This document shows, piece after piece, positions 8,378 through 17,670 of a stretch of DNA of 64,000 nt (positions are counted from its first letter, which is position 1; the number at the start of each line of letters is the position of its first letter). The notes beneath the pieces were generated by a model. It worked only from the letters and a program-made list of their open reading frames with translations, was not told the origin of the DNA and did not search any database. The position numbers and the translations under genes are program-made. The stretch comes from Desulfuromusa sp. (GTDB lineage: Bacteria > Desulfobacterota > Desulfuromonadia > Desulfuromonadales > Geopsychrobacteraceae). The stretch covers positions 96,480 through 160,479 of the forward strand of contig JADGEB010000002.1 in NCBI GenBank assembly GCA_016744595.1, written 5' to 3'.

Positions 8378-9736
8378 CTATTTAAGCTGCTCAGCAATGT
8401 TGAATGGGCAGGCCGTCTTCTCTTTGATCATATCCATACTTGATCCTGGTGCCAGTTCGGTTAGGGTTAGACCTTTTTTACTGTCAACATCAAAAACAGC
8501 AAGGTCAGTCACAATCATATCGACGACATTTTTTCCCGTTAGGGGCAGGGTGCAGGATTCCATTAATTTGGACGTTCCGTCTTTGGCGCAGTGATCCATC
8601 ATGATAATGATTTTTTTGACTCCTGAAACAAGATCCATAGCTCCACCGGGACCTTTGATCATTGATCCTGGAATCATCCAGTTCGCCAGATCTCCATAAC
8701 AAGAGACCTGCATGGCTCCAAGAACGGACAGATCAATATGGCCACCACGAACCATGGCAAAGGATTCTGAACTGTCAAAAAAAGCTGCGCCGGGTAACCA
8801 GGTGATGGTTTGTTTGCCTGCGTTGATAAGATCGGCATCTTCTTTTCCCTCTTCGGGGAAGGGGCCGACCCCAAGCAAACCGTTCTCGGCATGCAATGTT
8901 ACGGTGATCTCTTCAGGGATATAGTTGGCAACCAAGGTTGGCATGCCGATACCCAGGTTGGCGTACATGCCATTTTTAAATTCCTGGCTGATGCGTTTGG
9001 CCTGCCATTCGCGAGCAGGGGAAAACCCTTTGAGAGTCATTTTTCCGGCTAGAGTGCGTTGTTCTATCGGCTTTTTAAAGTTATCGCAGACGACGATACG
9101 GTCGACATAGTTTCCGGGGATGTGGATCTGGTGCGGGTCGAGTTCGCCGATTTCAACAACCTCCTCGACTTCGGCTACGGTTATTCTTCCCGCTTTAGCG
9201 CAACCAGCATTAAAGTTGTTTGCTGTATAGCGAAAGATCAAGTTGCCTGCTTTGTCAGCCTTCCAGGCCTTAATTAGAGCGATATCGGTTGTGATACTTT
9301 CTTCCAGAACATATTCTTTGTCGTTGAAGGTTTGGGTTGGTTTGTTTTCTGCCAGCAAGGTGCCATAGCCGGTACGAGTAAAAAAAGCAGGGATTCCAGC
9401 ACCACCAGCCCGAAGTTTTTCAGCGAGGGTTCCTTGTGGGGTCAGTTCCAGTTCAAGTTCACCACTTAAAAACTGCTTTTCAAAAATGGCATTTTCACCA
9501 ACATAGGAAGAAATCATTTTTTTTATCTGCCGGGTTTGTAGCAATATGCCAAGTCCAAACTCATCAACACCAGCATTGTTACTTACGACAGTCAGCTCTT
9601 TTGCGCCACTATCGCGCAGGGCAGTAATCAGGTTTTCGGGAATGCCGCTGAGACCGAAGCCGCCAGCAGCAATAGTCATCCTATCGTGAGTCAGCCCCTC
9701 TAGTGCTTTAGAGGCATCAGTGAAAATTGGTTTCAT
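8378..9736 (-). CDS. 3-oxoacid CoA-transferase, subunits A and B fused
   Basis: 452 residues. The first about 225 residues match the alpha subunit (AtoD/Sco[32 protein letters not shown]). The rest matches the beta subunit (AtoA/Sco[20 protein letters not shown]) with the catalytic glutamate in [12 protein letters not shown]. Most bacteria encode these as two genes; here they form one chain without the long linker of mitochondrial SCOT. It activates acetoacetate with CoA from succinyl-CoA or acetyl-CoA. It lies 19 bp after the thiolase and 23 bp before the dehydrogenase. The donor CoA cannot be deduced. Confidence 0.92.
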   Translation of the reverse strand: MKPIFTDASKALEGLTHDRMTIAAGGFGLSGIPENLITALRDSGAKELTVVSNNAGVDEFGLGILLQTRQIKKMISSYVGENAIFEKQFLSGELELELTPQGTLAEKLRAGGAGIPAFFTRTGYGTLLAENKPTQTFNDKEYVLEESITTDIALIKAWKADKAGNLIFRYTANNFNAGCAKAGRITVAEVEEVVEIGELDPHQIHIPGNYVDRIVVCDNFKKPIEQRTLAGKMTLKGFSPAREWQAKRISQEFKNGMYANLGIGMPTLVANYIPEEITVTLHAENGLLGVGPFPEEGKEDADLINAGKQTITWLPGAAFFDSSESFAMVRGGHIDLSVLGAMQVSCYGDLANWMIPGSMIKGPGGAMDLVSGVKKIIIMMDHCAKDGTSKLMESCTLPLTGKNVVDMIVTDLAVFDVDSKKGLTLTELAPGSSMDMIKEKTACPFNIAEQLK

Positions 9737-9755
9737 CTCTATCTCCTATCAGGTT

Positions 9756-10931
9756 TTATACAAGTTCAAAAATAGCGGAAACGGCTTCTCCGCCACCAAT
9801 ACACAGCGTGGCTAAACCATATTTTTCATTACGTACTTTCATCTCACGTAACAGGGTGGCTACTAATCGTCCGCCACTGGCACCGATTGGGTGGCCGATC
9901 GATACGGCACCACCATTGACGTTAACTTTCTTTTGGTCGAGATCCAGTTCTTTTATCGCGACTTGGGGAACTGAAGAAAAGGCCTCATTGATTTCAAATA
10001 GCCCGATATCGCTCAGTTGTAATCCGGCTTTTGCGCAGCACTTTTGAATGGCACCCACTGGTGCTTCAGCGAATAATTCCGGGTGGATGCTGTGGGTACT
10101 GCTGGCAATTAATTTGGCAATTGGTTTGAGATTGTATTTGCTGACGGCTTCACCGCTGGCCAAGAGCGCTAGCCCAGCACCGTCATTAATGGTGGAAGCG
10201 TTACCTGCGGTGATTGTGCCATTTTTACGAAAGGCTGGACGCAACTCTGGAAGCTTGCTGATGTTGCCGCGCAGAGGTTCTTCGTCTTCGCTGAAGATGA
10301 CTTCTCCTTTGCGGGTTTTGATGCTGACAGGGACAAGTTCTTCTTTGAAAGTGCCATTTTTGAGTGCGTCTTGTGAGCGCTGGTAGGAGCGGGCAGCATA
10401 TTTGTCTTGATCTTCTCGAGTGAGACCATGACTTTCGACCCAATCTTCAGTGATGTCGCCCATATGTCTTCGGGAGTAGGGATCTAGTAGTCCATCCTGA
10501 AGAATGAGATCGACTACTTCCCCGTTTCCCAGTCGTTGACCAAGACGCGTTTTTGGCAGGGAGTAGGGGGTTTGAGACATATTCTCCATGCCTCCCGCAA
10601 TGGCTATTTGGGTATCTCCAAGGCGGATTGAATTGGCAGCAAGCATAATTGCCTTCAACCCACTCCCGCAGACTTTATTAATGGTCATGGCATGTGTGCT
10701 GTCTGGTAGCCCGGCCATGCGCATCGCTTGTCGAGCCGGAGCTTGAGCCGAGCCCGCTTGGAGAACCTGACCGATGATGACTTCATCAACTTGTTCCTTC
10801 TTAAGGGTGGTGCGTTGTATGAGTTCACTGATCACTTGAGAGGCAAGCTCGGGAGCCGAGATGTCTGTGAGTGAACCACCAAATGAACCGAAGGGGGTAC
10901 GGAGTGCAGACACGACAAAAACATTTTCCAT
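9756..10931 (-). CDS. Acetyl-CoA C-acetyltransferase (thiolase)
   Basis: 391 residues from ATG 10931, which has AGGAGA just upstream; a longer TTG-started frame would run into the sigma-54 promoter. The active-site Cys is in NKVCGSGLKA (about residue 88), NEAFSSVP provides the Asn/Glu motif, GHPIGASGGR holds the catalytic His, and CIGGGEA near the C-terminus holds the second Cys. Full length for biosynthetic or degradative thiolase II. As first gene of the ketone-body operon it probably cleaves acetoacetyl-CoA to two acetyl-CoA. The reverse reaction cannot be excluded. Confidence 0.94.
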   Translation of the reverse strand: MENVFVVSALRTPFGSFGGSLTDISAPELASQVISELIQRTTLKKEQVDEVIIGQVLQAGSAQAPARQAMRMAGLPDSTHAMTINKVCGSGLKAIMLAANSIRLGDTQIAIAGGMENMSQTPYSLPKTRLGQRLGNGEVVDLILQDGLLDPYSRRHMGDITEDWVESHGLTREDQDKYAARSYQRSQDALKNGTFKEELVPVSIKTRKGEVIFSEDEEPLRGNISKLPELRPAFRKNGTITAGNASTINDGAGLALLASGEAVSKYNLKPIAKLIASSTHSIHPELFAEAPVGAIQKCCAKAGLQLSDIGLFEINEAFSSVPQVAIKELDLDQKKVNVNGGAVSIGHPIGASGGRLVATLLREMKVRNEKYGLATLCIGGGEAVSAIFELV

Positions 10932-10971
10932 GATGGGTCTCCTGTTGTGAGGAATGATGCTTCTTGTTAAT

Positions 10972-10987
10972 AGCAAAGACTGTTCCA
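10972..10987 (-). promoter_or_regulatory. Sigma-54 (-24/-12) promoter of the ketone-body operon
   Basis: Minus strand TGGAACAGTCTTTGCT: the -24 TGG and -12 TTGC elements with the required GG-N10-GC spacing, close to consensus TGGCAC-N5-TTGC. Transcription would start near 10960, leaving about a 30-nt leader with the thiolase Shine-Dalgarno. A PAS/sigma-54 activator is encoded at the end of the same operon. Confidence 0.75.
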
Positions 10988-11051
10988 AATTATAAAAACG
11001 TTTTATTTTCAGGGGCTTATTCGTTCTAAGAATTAAGTTTTAAGTGCTTAA

Positions 11052-11071
11052 TTGATTCATGTTTGGATCGC
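11052..11071. promoter_or_regulatory. Second, degenerate copy of the candidate activator site
   Basis: TTGATTC-N6-GGATCGC repeats the left half and the start of the spacer (TTGATTCATGT) of the perfect palindrome at 11117-11138. The right half matches only partly. Lies about 90 bp upstream of the predicted sigma-54 start, as expected for tandem enhancer sites. Confidence 0.4.
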
Positions 11072-11116
11072 ATAGTAACTAATCTAGTTTAAGTATCTAG
11101 AAATATACAATAATAA

Positions 11117-11138
11117 TTTGATTCATGTGAGAATCAAA
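11117..11138. promoter_or_regulatory. Candidate upstream activating site for the sigma-54 activator
   Basis: Perfect inverted repeat TTTGATTC-N6-GAATCAAA, about 160 bp upstream of the predicted sigma-54 start of the thiolase operon and also about 100 bp upstream of the lutC start. The 22-bp size suits a Fis-type dimer. Binding by the PAS/sigma-54 protein is inferred from position only. Confidence 0.5.
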
Positions 11139-11200
11139 AAAACTATAAATGAGTGTCTGGTTTGTCCTGTTGTGTTCTCATAACAATGTTATTTTATAAA

Positions 11201-11229
11201 TTGACATTTAAAATATGGTTATATAGGAT
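11201..11229 (+). promoter_or_regulatory. Sigma-70 promoter of lutC
   Basis: TTGACA (11201-11206), 17-bp spacer, TAGGAT (11224-11229). The predicted start near 11236 falls inside the TGGTAAGACCA operator. Confidence 0.65.
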
Positions 11230-11232
11230 CAG

Positions 11233-11243
11233 TGGTAAGACCA
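11233..11243 (+). promoter_or_regulatory. Candidate GntR/FCD-type operator at the lutC promoter
   Basis: TGGTAAGACCA, identical to the core of the site downstream of the dctP promoter, and overlapping the predicted transcription start. This position fits repression relieved by ligand, as known for LldR/LutR-type control of lactate genes. Confidence 0.65.
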
Positions 11244-11266
11244 ATTTGTTAAAAAGGAGAGGTGCT

Positions 11267-11830
11267 ATGTCGGGAGCTCAACTCATAGATCAGTTTTCTA
11301 CGGTGGCTGGTAATGCCGGATCAGAAGTCATTGCCGTAGATTCTGTTGCTGCTGCTGCTGCTTGTATTGCTGAGAAAATTGAAGGGTTTTTGTTGTTGCC
11401 ATCTTTTTCTTCCGGGAGTCGATTCAAATTGAAGGCTGCCTTGAAGAAAGCTGGAGTGACTGTTGAGACCGACAACTTTCGATCTGTCGCCGCACAGGCA
11501 GAAGCCGGGATTACCGGCGTGAACTTTGCCATCGCCGACACCGGAACGCTGGTTTTGGAAAGTACTTCCGAGGATATCCGTCTGGCGACAACTCTACCAC
11601 AAAAACAGTTTGCTCTCCTTGATCCGAAAAAGGTTCTTGCTGATGGTCTTAAAGCAGTGAAGCCGTTACGTCAACTGCATCAACGTGACCCCCGAAATTA
11701 CATTGCCTATGTAACCGGGCCGAGTCGAACCGCCGATATAGAGCGGGTTTTGACCATCGGTGTACATGGTCCAAAGGAATTATTTATCCTGCTGGTACCG
11801 GGGCTGTCTGATGATTTTTTGGAGATGTGA
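11267..11830 (+). CDS. lutC: LutC-type L-lactate utilisation protein (LUD domain)
   Basis: 187 residues from ATG 11267, preceded by AAGGAGAGG; the longer reading frame from 11153 crosses the promoter. It contains one LUD domain: the AGITGVNFAIADTGTLVLES segment and the later PSRTADIERVLTIGVHGP stretch are hallmarks of LutC/YkgG. The protein is the smallest component of the LutABC complex that oxidises L-lactate to pyruvate in the cytoplasm. It is translated just ahead of lutB, whose frame begins at about its stop codon. Controlled by the promoter and operator at 11201-11243. Confidence 0.9.
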   Translation: MSGAQLIDQFSTVAGNAGSEVIAVDSVAAAAACIAEKIEGFLLLPSFSSGSRFKLKAALKKAGVTVETDNFRSVAAQAEAGITGVNFAIADTGTLVLESTSEDIRLATTLPQKQFALLDPKKVLADGLKAVKPLRQLHQRDPRNYIAYVTGPSRTADIERVLTIGVHGPKELFILLVPGLSDDFLEM

Positions 11831-11844
11831 GGAGTATTATCACG

Positions 11845-14004
11845 ATGAATAAACAACGCAGTAAGGACTATCGTCAGCGGATTGATAAGGCTCTGGCCAC
11901 CCCGAAGTTGCAGGAGGCTTTACATCAATTTGGGGATGCTTTTCTGATCTCCCGGGAAAAAGCCTTCACCGGGCATGACTTTGAGGAACTCCGTGGCAAT
12001 ATCGCAGTGATGAAGACTCAGGTGCGGGAAAATCATGCAGAGTTGTTGCAACAATTTATCGATAATGCTGAAGCTGCCGGAACGATTGTTTATAAAGCGA
12101 AAACGGCTGAGGATGCCAACCGTTATATTGCTGAGCTAGCGAAGAAAAAAGGAGCCAAGCTGGCAGTCAAAAGCAAAAGTATGGTCAGTGAAGAGACCCA
12201 TCTGAGTGCAGCACTGGAAAAAGCCGGAACCCGGGCTCTGGAAACTGACTTGGGTGAGTGGATTGTTCAACTTGCAGGGCAACGGCCAAGCCATATGGTG
12301 ATGCCTGCGATCCATATGTTTAAGGAAGAAATCGCCGATCTGTTTAGTAAGGAAACCGGGCAGCAGGAACCAGCTGAAATTGAGCATCTGGTTGAAGTCG
12401 CCCGAAAGCAATTACGGCAGAGCTACCTGGATGCCGAGATTGGTATTACCGGGGCTAACATTGCTGTTGCCGAGACCGGTGGTATTGCGTTGGTGACGAA
12501 CGAGGGAAATGCCAGGTTAGCTTCAACTCTACCCAAGGTTCATGTGGCTTTGGTGGGGATTGAAAAACTAGTCCCAACTTTGGAAGATGCAGCCAGAATT
12601 ATCCAAGTGTTGCCTAAAAATGCGACAGGTCAACTACTGACCTCCTACGTGACCTGGATTCGTGGTGCCGTTCCTTGTGATGGAGAAGAAAAAGAGCTCC
12701 ATATCGTTCTGCTTGATAACGGACGCAGTGCGTTGGCCGAATCGCCGCAATGTCGTGATGCCCTTAATTGTATCCGCTGTGGAGCCTGTGCCAATGTCTG
12801 TCCGGTGTATCAGACGGTGGGAGGACATGTTTTTGGTCATGTCTATATTGGGGCAATCGGTATTATTCTGACAGCCTTTTATCATGGGTTGGATAACGCT
12901 GCAGAATTGGTCAAAGCATGCATTGGTTGCCGTTCTTGCGTTGCCGTTTGTCCAAGCAATATTGATCTGGAAGAGATTATTCTTCACCTGCGTGAAACTG
13001 TCGGTGATGAAGAGGGAATTGGCGCTGGAAAGGCGCTGGTTTTCCGTAAAGTGATGCAGAATCGTAAGCTTTTCCATACCATGATTCGGGCGGCCAGTTT
13101 ATTACAAAAACCAGTGACCCGGGGTGAAAAGACGATTCGCCACCTGCCGTTATTTTTCTCCCCTCTGACTGAATGGCGCACATTACCGGCGGTTGCTGAT
13201 AAGGCTTTGCGTGATTCATTCAGCCAGAAGGCACAGAGAGTTGACAAGCCGCGTTACCGGGTTTCCTTGTTTGGTGGTTGTGCCAATGATTTCCTTTATC
13301 CTGAGCTCGGTCTCGATCTTATTGAGGTTATGAATGCTCTGGATGTTGAGGTTTTTTATCCCCAGAAACAGAATTGTTGTGGAATTCCGGCTATCTATTC
13401 AGGTGACAAAGAAACGGCTGTAGAACTTGCCAAACAAAATATCACAGCATTGCTTGCAGATAATCCCGATTATGTTTTGACCACCTGCCCAACCTGCGCC
13501 ATGGCGCTGAAGCATAATTTTGTCGAACATCTTAAAGATAATCCAGCTTGGGCAGAACGAGCAGAACAACTGTCTAAAATCACTATTGATGCGGCCAGCT
13601 TTGTCATGAATCAGCTAGATGGAGCCGAATTATTTACCAACCTTGCAAAACGTGAAAAAATTACTTATCACGATTCCTGTCATCTGAAGCGCGGTGTCGG
13701 GGTTTGGCAGGAACCACGTCAGTTGCTTGAGCATTCTGGACATGAATTGATTGAAATGGCTCACGCTGATCGTTGTTGCGGATTTGGTGGATCTTATTCG
13801 CTGACCAGTCACCCTGATATTTCGAAAAAGATTTTGCAGGATAAGGTTCACGATATCAAAGCATCGGGTGCAACTTGTGTGGCAATGGATTGTCCTGGCT
13901 GTATGATGCAAATTCGTGGCGGGCTTGAGAAGGCCGATGTCCCGGTTCGTGCCCAGCATACAATTGAACTTTTAGCTGAAGTACTGAGAAATAAAACAAA
14001 TTAA
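11845..14004 (+). CDS. lutB: LutB-LutA fusion, iron-sulfur L-lactate dehydrogenase subunit
   Basis: 719 residues. ATG 11845 is chosen (AGGAG 11 bp upstream); a GTG at 11827 in frame is possible. Residues about 60-300 form a LUD domain (GITGANIAVAETGGIALV). Two ferredoxin-type clusters follow (CIRCGACANVCPVY and CIGCRSCVAVCPS). The C-terminal about 270 residues carry two CCG cysteine motifs (CCGIPA; CCGFGGSYS), the part normally encoded separately as LutA. In Bacillus LutA and LutB are different proteins, so this is a natural fusion, as also seen in deltaproteobacteria. With LutC it should oxidise L-lactate to pyruvate. A rho-independent terminator follows. Confidence 0.92.
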   Translation: MNKQRSKDYRQRIDKALATPKLQEALHQFGDAFLISREKAFTGHDFEELRGNIAVMKTQVRENHAELLQQFIDNAEAAGTIVYKAKTAEDANRYIAELAKKKGAKLAVKSKSMVSEETHLSAALEKAGTRALETDLGEWIVQLAGQRPSHMVMPAIHMFKEEIADLFSKETGQQEPAEIEHLVEVARKQLRQSYLDAEIGITGANIAVAETGGIALVTNEGNARLASTLPKVHVALVGIEKLVPTLEDAARIIQVLPKNATGQLLTSYVTWIRGAVPCDGEEKELHIVLLDNGRSALAESPQCRDALNCIRCGACANVCPVYQTVGGHVFGHVYIGAIGIILTAFYHGLDNAAELVKACIGCRSCVAVCPSNIDLEEIILHLRETVGDEEGIGAGKALVFRKVMQNRKLFHTMIRAASLLQKPVTRGEKTIRHLPLFFSPLTEWRTLPAVADKALRDSFSQKAQRVDKPRYRVSLFGGCANDFLYPELGLDLIEVMNALDVEVFYPQKQNCCGIPAIYSGDKETAVELAKQNITALLADNPDYVLTTCPTCAMALKHNFVEHLKDNPAWAERAEQLSKITIDAASFVMNQLDGAELFTNLAKREKITYHDSCHLKRGVGVWQEPRQLLEHSGHELIEMAHADRCCGFGGSYSLTSHPDISKKILQDKVHDIKASGATCVAMDCPGCMMQIRGGLEKADVPVRAQHTIELLAEVLRNKTN

Positions 14005-14022
14005 ATAGTTCAAACAGTTTTT

Positions 14023-14090
14023 ACGTGAGACTCTCTCTCCCACGTTATTTGCCCCGTCAGGACCTCCTCCTTGGCGGGGTCTTTTTTTCT
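14023..14090 (+). terminator. Double hairpin and terminator after lutB
   Basis: A small hairpin (ACGTG 14023-14027 with CACGT 14041-14045, pyrimidine loop CUCUCUCUCC) precedes a strong one (CCCCGTCA 14052-14059 with TGGCGGGG 14072-14079, one G-U pair) followed by seven T. The terminator loop reads GGACCTCCTCCT, rich in anti-Shine-Dalgarno sequence like the loops at 18810 and 47041. It ends the lut operon and could also release a 3'-UTR small RNA. Confidence 0.85.
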
Positions 14091-14197
14091 AATTAGTTGT
14101 TATCTGGTCAGAAAACTTGATTAAAATTGAAGACTATCTTATAAATGATTAGTTCATTATTATCGTTTAATTTTTATGCAACGCAAATGGTGTAACG

Positions 14198-17029
14198 ATG
14201 AAAAATAAAATCAGTTTTATAAAATCGATTCGACTGTGGGTGGTTTTGCTCCTGCTGGGACTGGCGAGCGTTCTTATTATTATTGATGTTTCTAGAAGCT
14301 ATCGTGATGCAAGGATGCGTGCCGATCAAATCCGTGCCGATTTTATTACGCAGCAGCGGCAGCGGATAAATTTTGAAGTTGAACGTGTTGTCAATTTGAT
14401 CAATTTTGAGACGGAACATGTTCTTCGTTTGGAGCAGAATAAAATTAAAGAGCGAGTATATGAGGCTCATGCGATTGCTGAAAATATTTATCGAAAGTAT
14501 AAAGCGACTAAAAATACTGCAGAAATTCGTGAAATTATCATTGATGCAATTAGACCAATCCGTTTTGATCAAGGCAGGGGGTACTATTTTATTAACGGGT
14601 TGGATGGTGTTGCTCATCTTTTTGCGGATCGCCCTGATTTTGAAGGTACCAGTATGCTGGAGGTTCAGGATGGGCATGGGCAATATGCTATTAGGGACAT
14701 GATCAATATTGTTACCCAGTCTGATGAGGGGTTTTATCGCTATTCTTGGACAAAACCCAGCAATACGAAGGGGGGATTTTCAAAAATTTCGTTTGTTAAA
14801 CACTTTGAGCCGTTAGACTGGCTTATCGGTGCGGGTGTTTATTTTGATGCTATCGAAACATCGATGCAAAAAATTATTTCTCAATATATTGAAAACCATC
14901 GCTTTGGACCAAACCGTCTGGGGTATGTTTTTATTCTGGATCTGCAGGATATTCAGGGTGGGGATAAATTTGCCATTATGTATGCTAACCCCAATCGCCC
15001 TGATCTGATTGGAAAATATATCTCCGATGATTTGCAGGATGCCAAAGGGAAAATGTTCCGTAAAGAATTCCTTCAGGGGTTGCGTGAGCATGGTGAATGT
15101 TATGTCGATTACTGGTATAAAAAATTTGAAAAACCGGAACCCAGCCCGAAAACCAGCTTTTTCAAGTTAACTGAGAATGGGCGCTTTATTGTCGCTGCTG
15201 GGGTGTATCTTGATGATGTAGAGGAGAAAATCCTCAACATGCAGATCGAACTAAACAGAGAAATTTGGTCAAATGTACAGCTGTATACTTTTGTGGTTAT
15301 TGTTACTATTTTAAGTTTTATTCTGCTGTGGAATTGGTTGAGCCGTCGACTGAAGAATGATTTTAGTTTGTTTGCCGATTTCTTCAATCAGGCCGCCCAT
15401 TCATCTGCATCAATCAGTCGAGATCTGGTCAAGTTTGTTGAGTTGGATCAGATGGCTGAAACTGCCAATCAAATGCTGAATGACAAGGCTTTGGCAGAAA
15501 AGGCTCTCATTGATGAGCGAGAGCAACTGCTGGTCACCCTGCATTCAATTGTTGATGGGGTTATCACCACTGACATCAATGGCCATGTCGAATTGCTGAA
15601 TAAAGTTGCAGAGAACTTGACCGGTTGGGCTCAGGTTGATGCCTCCGGTAGAGCAATAGAAGAGATTTTTATCCTTAAGGACGGAGAAGACATTCAAGAT
15701 ACAGATAAGGACTTTGCCGCCGGTCAGCCCAAAGAATCTATTGTGATATCGGAACTTAAAGCATTATTGGTTGCAAGAGACGGAAGCGAATACCGGATTG
15801 TGACCAGTACTGCTCCCATTTGCGGAACCCATGGTGAGGTTCGTGGACAAGTTATTGTCTTTCGTGATGAAACAGAAAGGTTGAAAACCGAAGAAGAGTT
15901 ATTTAAAGCAAAAAAACTGGAATCGGTTGGGTTGTTGGCAGGTGGAATTGCCCACGATTTCAATAATATTCTGGCTGGTTTGTTTGGGAATATAGAATTG
16001 GCAAAAAGAAAAATCTCCGAAGACCATCCCGCATATTCATATATGCAGGTTGCCCATCAGGCTCTGGAACGAGCAACCAACTTGACCAAGCAGTTGCTGA
16101 CATTTGCCAAAGGTGGAGAACCCTTGCTTGAAGCAGTTAGTGTTCAGCAGGTCATCAATGACGTTGTTCAGTTTAATTTGAGTGGTAGCCCGGTGAAAGC
16201 AACTATGACCCTTCCCGCTAACCTCTGGCCAGTGAAGGCCGATAAAGGACAGTTTGGGCAGGTGTTTGCAAATTTGACGATTAATGCCAAGCATGCCATG
16301 CCGATGGGGGGAACTCTTGCTATTACAGCAGAAAACATCCCTTTTGGAGAAGTGAGTGTTCCGACTATCATGCCTTGCGATTGTATTAAATTGATTGTCA
16401 AGGATGAGGGTGTCGGGATGACTGCTGATCTTCTGGACAAGATTTTCGATCCTTATTTCAGCACTAAACAAACCGGGAGTGGTCTTGGCTTGGCAACGGT
16501 TAGAAGTATTATTGAAAAACATAATGGCCAAATCAGTGTGGAATCAGAGCCGGCTGGTGGGACAACTTTTACCATCTACCTCCCCGCAGAAAAAGCGTCT
16601 CAAAGTTGTGTGATTGATATCACTCCACGTGTCATCGGCTCTGCAAAAGTTGGTGGAAAAATATTGGTTGTGGATGATGAGGAAATTGTTCGTAAGGTTC
16701 TGGCAGAAATGTTGGATATTAGTGGTTACGTTGTTGATACAGCAGATGAAGGTGAAATGGGTAGAAAAAAATATCTGACGGCGAAAAATAGCGGAAATCC
16801 CTATGCTCTGGTGATTATGGATCTGACAATCCCTGGAGGAATGGGTGGAAAAGAGGCCGTTGAAAAGATTCTTGATATCGATTCTACTGCCAAAGTCATT
16901 GCTTCCAGTGGGTACTCAACAGATCCAATTATGGCCAGGTACCAAGATTATGGATTTAAGGGGAGGATTTTAAAACCATTTAGATTAGAGGAGTTGCAAG
17001 CCGAAATATTCCGAGTTCTCAATGGTTAA
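14198..17029 (+). CDS. Hybrid sensor histidine kinase with Cache sensor, PAS and receiver
   Basis: 943 residues. A membrane anchor at about 12-30 and a second segment near 365-385 bracket a periplasmic region with two Cache-like modules, each containing the GYYFI/GYVFI and IGAGVYFD/VAAGVYLD pattern typical of carboxylate-sensing Cache proteins. A PAS domain follows (about 440-560), then HisKA with phosphoacceptor His in GGIAHDFNNIL and HATPase with DEGVGM and GSGLGLATV. A C-terminal receiver has the DD pair, phospho-Asp in LVIMDLTIPGG and KPFR. No DNA-binding response regulator is adjacent, so the output is unknown. Its nearness to lactate and ketone-body genes suggests an organic-acid ligand, which is inference. 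Confidence 0.92.
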   Translation: MKNKISFIKSIRLWVVLLLLGLASVLIIIDVSRSYRDARMRADQIRADFITQQRQRINFEVERVVNLINFETEHVLRLEQNKIKERVYEAHAIAENIYRKYKATKNTAEIREIIIDAIRPIRFDQGRGYYFINGLDGVAHLFADRPDFEGTSMLEVQDGHGQYAIRDMINIVTQSDEGFYRYSWTKPSNTKGGFSKISFVKHFEPLDWLIGAGVYFDAIETSMQKIISQYIENHRFGPNRLGYVFILDLQDIQGGDKFAIMYANPNRPDLIGKYISDDLQDAKGKMFRKEFLQGLREHGECYVDYWYKKFEKPEPSPKTSFFKLTENGRFIVAAGVYLDDVEEKILNMQIELNREIWSNVQLYTFVVIVTILSFILLWNWLSRRLKNDFSLFADFFNQAAHSSASISRDLVKFVELDQMAETANQMLNDKALAEKALIDEREQLLVTLHSIVDGVITTDINGHVELLNKVAENLTGWAQVDASGRAIEEIFILKDGEDIQDTDKDFAAGQPKESIVISELKALLVARDGSEYRIVTSTAPICGTHGEVRGQVIVFRDETERLKTEEELFKAKKLESVGLLAGGIAHDFNNILAGLFGNIELAKRKISEDHPAYSYMQVAHQALERATNLTKQLLTFAKGGEPLLEAVSVQQVINDVVQFNLSGSPVKATMTLPANLWPVKADKGQFGQVFANLTINAKHAMPMGGTLAITAENIPFGEVSVPTIMPCDCIKLIVKDEGVGMTADLLDKIFDPYFSTKQTGSGLGLATVRSIIEKHNGQISVESEPAGGTTFTIYLPAEKASQSCVIDITPRVIGSAKVGGKILVVDDEEIVRKVLAEMLDISGYVVDTADEGEMGRKKYLTAKNSGNPYALVIMDLTIPGGMGGKEAVEKILDIDSTAKVIASSGYSTDPIMARYQDYGFKGRILKPFRLEELQAEIFRVLNG

Positions 17030-17045
17030 AATGAAAGGAGAAATC

Positions 17046-17477
17046 ATGAGTCATTTGCATGTTGTGTGTCCCTATTGCAACGCTGTAAATCGTATTCCTG
17101 TGGAGCGTCTGGTTGCACATCCCAAATGTGGCAAATGTGGTCAGGTTTTATTTTTTGGCAAGCCGGTTGACCTGACGCAATCCAGTTTTCAAAAACATCT
17201 GCAAAAAAATGATATTCCCCTGTTGGTTGATTTCTGGGCACCCTGGTGTGGGCCATGCAAAATGATGAGTCCAGCTTTTGCGGAAGCGGCAACGCAGTTG
17301 GAACCACGCATGCGGCTGGGCAAGGTAAACACCGAAGTGGAACAAAACCTTGGTGCTCAGCTGAATATTCGTTCAATCCCAACGATAGTTCTTTTTCAAA
17401 ATGGTGTAGAAACCTCACGTCAATCTGGCGCAATGAACAGTGCTGGAATCATTCAATGGGTAAATAGTCAATTGTAA
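17046..17477 (+). CDS. trxC: Thioredoxin 2 (TrxC) with zinc-binding N-terminus
   Basis: 143 residues from ATG 17046 (AAAGGAG upstream); the frame extends back to 17022 within the kinase gene but without a ribosome site. The N-terminal CPYC...CGKCG motif is the zinc-binding extension of TrxC. The thioredoxin fold follows with active site WAPWCGPCK and the cis-Pro in RSIPTIVLF. It reduces protein disulfides in the cytoplasm, and the zinc site is linked to oxidative-stress sensing in E. coli. The gene starts 16 bp after the kinase stop, so it may be co-transcribed. Confidence 0.95.
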   Translation: MSHLHVVCPYCNAVNRIPVERLVAHPKCGKCGQVLFFGKPVDLTQSSFQKHLQKNDIPLLVDFWAPWCGPCKMMSPAFAEAATQLEPRMRLGKVNTEVEQNLGAQLNIRSIPTIVLFQNGVETSRQSGAMNSAGIIQWVNSQL

Positions 17478-17595
17478 ATTTTAATTGCAAAAAATGGAGA
17501 CAAGGAGAGATGATTGATTTTTCTCTAGCTTGTGAGGATGTTGTTTGGTCATCTGGAGGGGCTGATGAGATGTTAAACGAAAAATGCATATTTAA

Positions 17596-17628
17596 GCCGT
17601 AAGTACCATTAGGTGCGTGCGGCTTTTT
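17596..17628 (+). terminator. Rho-independent terminator after trxC
   Basis: Stem GCCGTAAGTACC / GGTGCGTGCGGC (17596-17607 with 17612-17623, 11 of 12 paired, two G-U) with a 4-base loop ATTA, followed by five T. Confidence 0.8.
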
Positions 17629-17670
17629 ATTCAAGAGTGGTCTTTTAAATAAATAAAAAAACAAATTATT

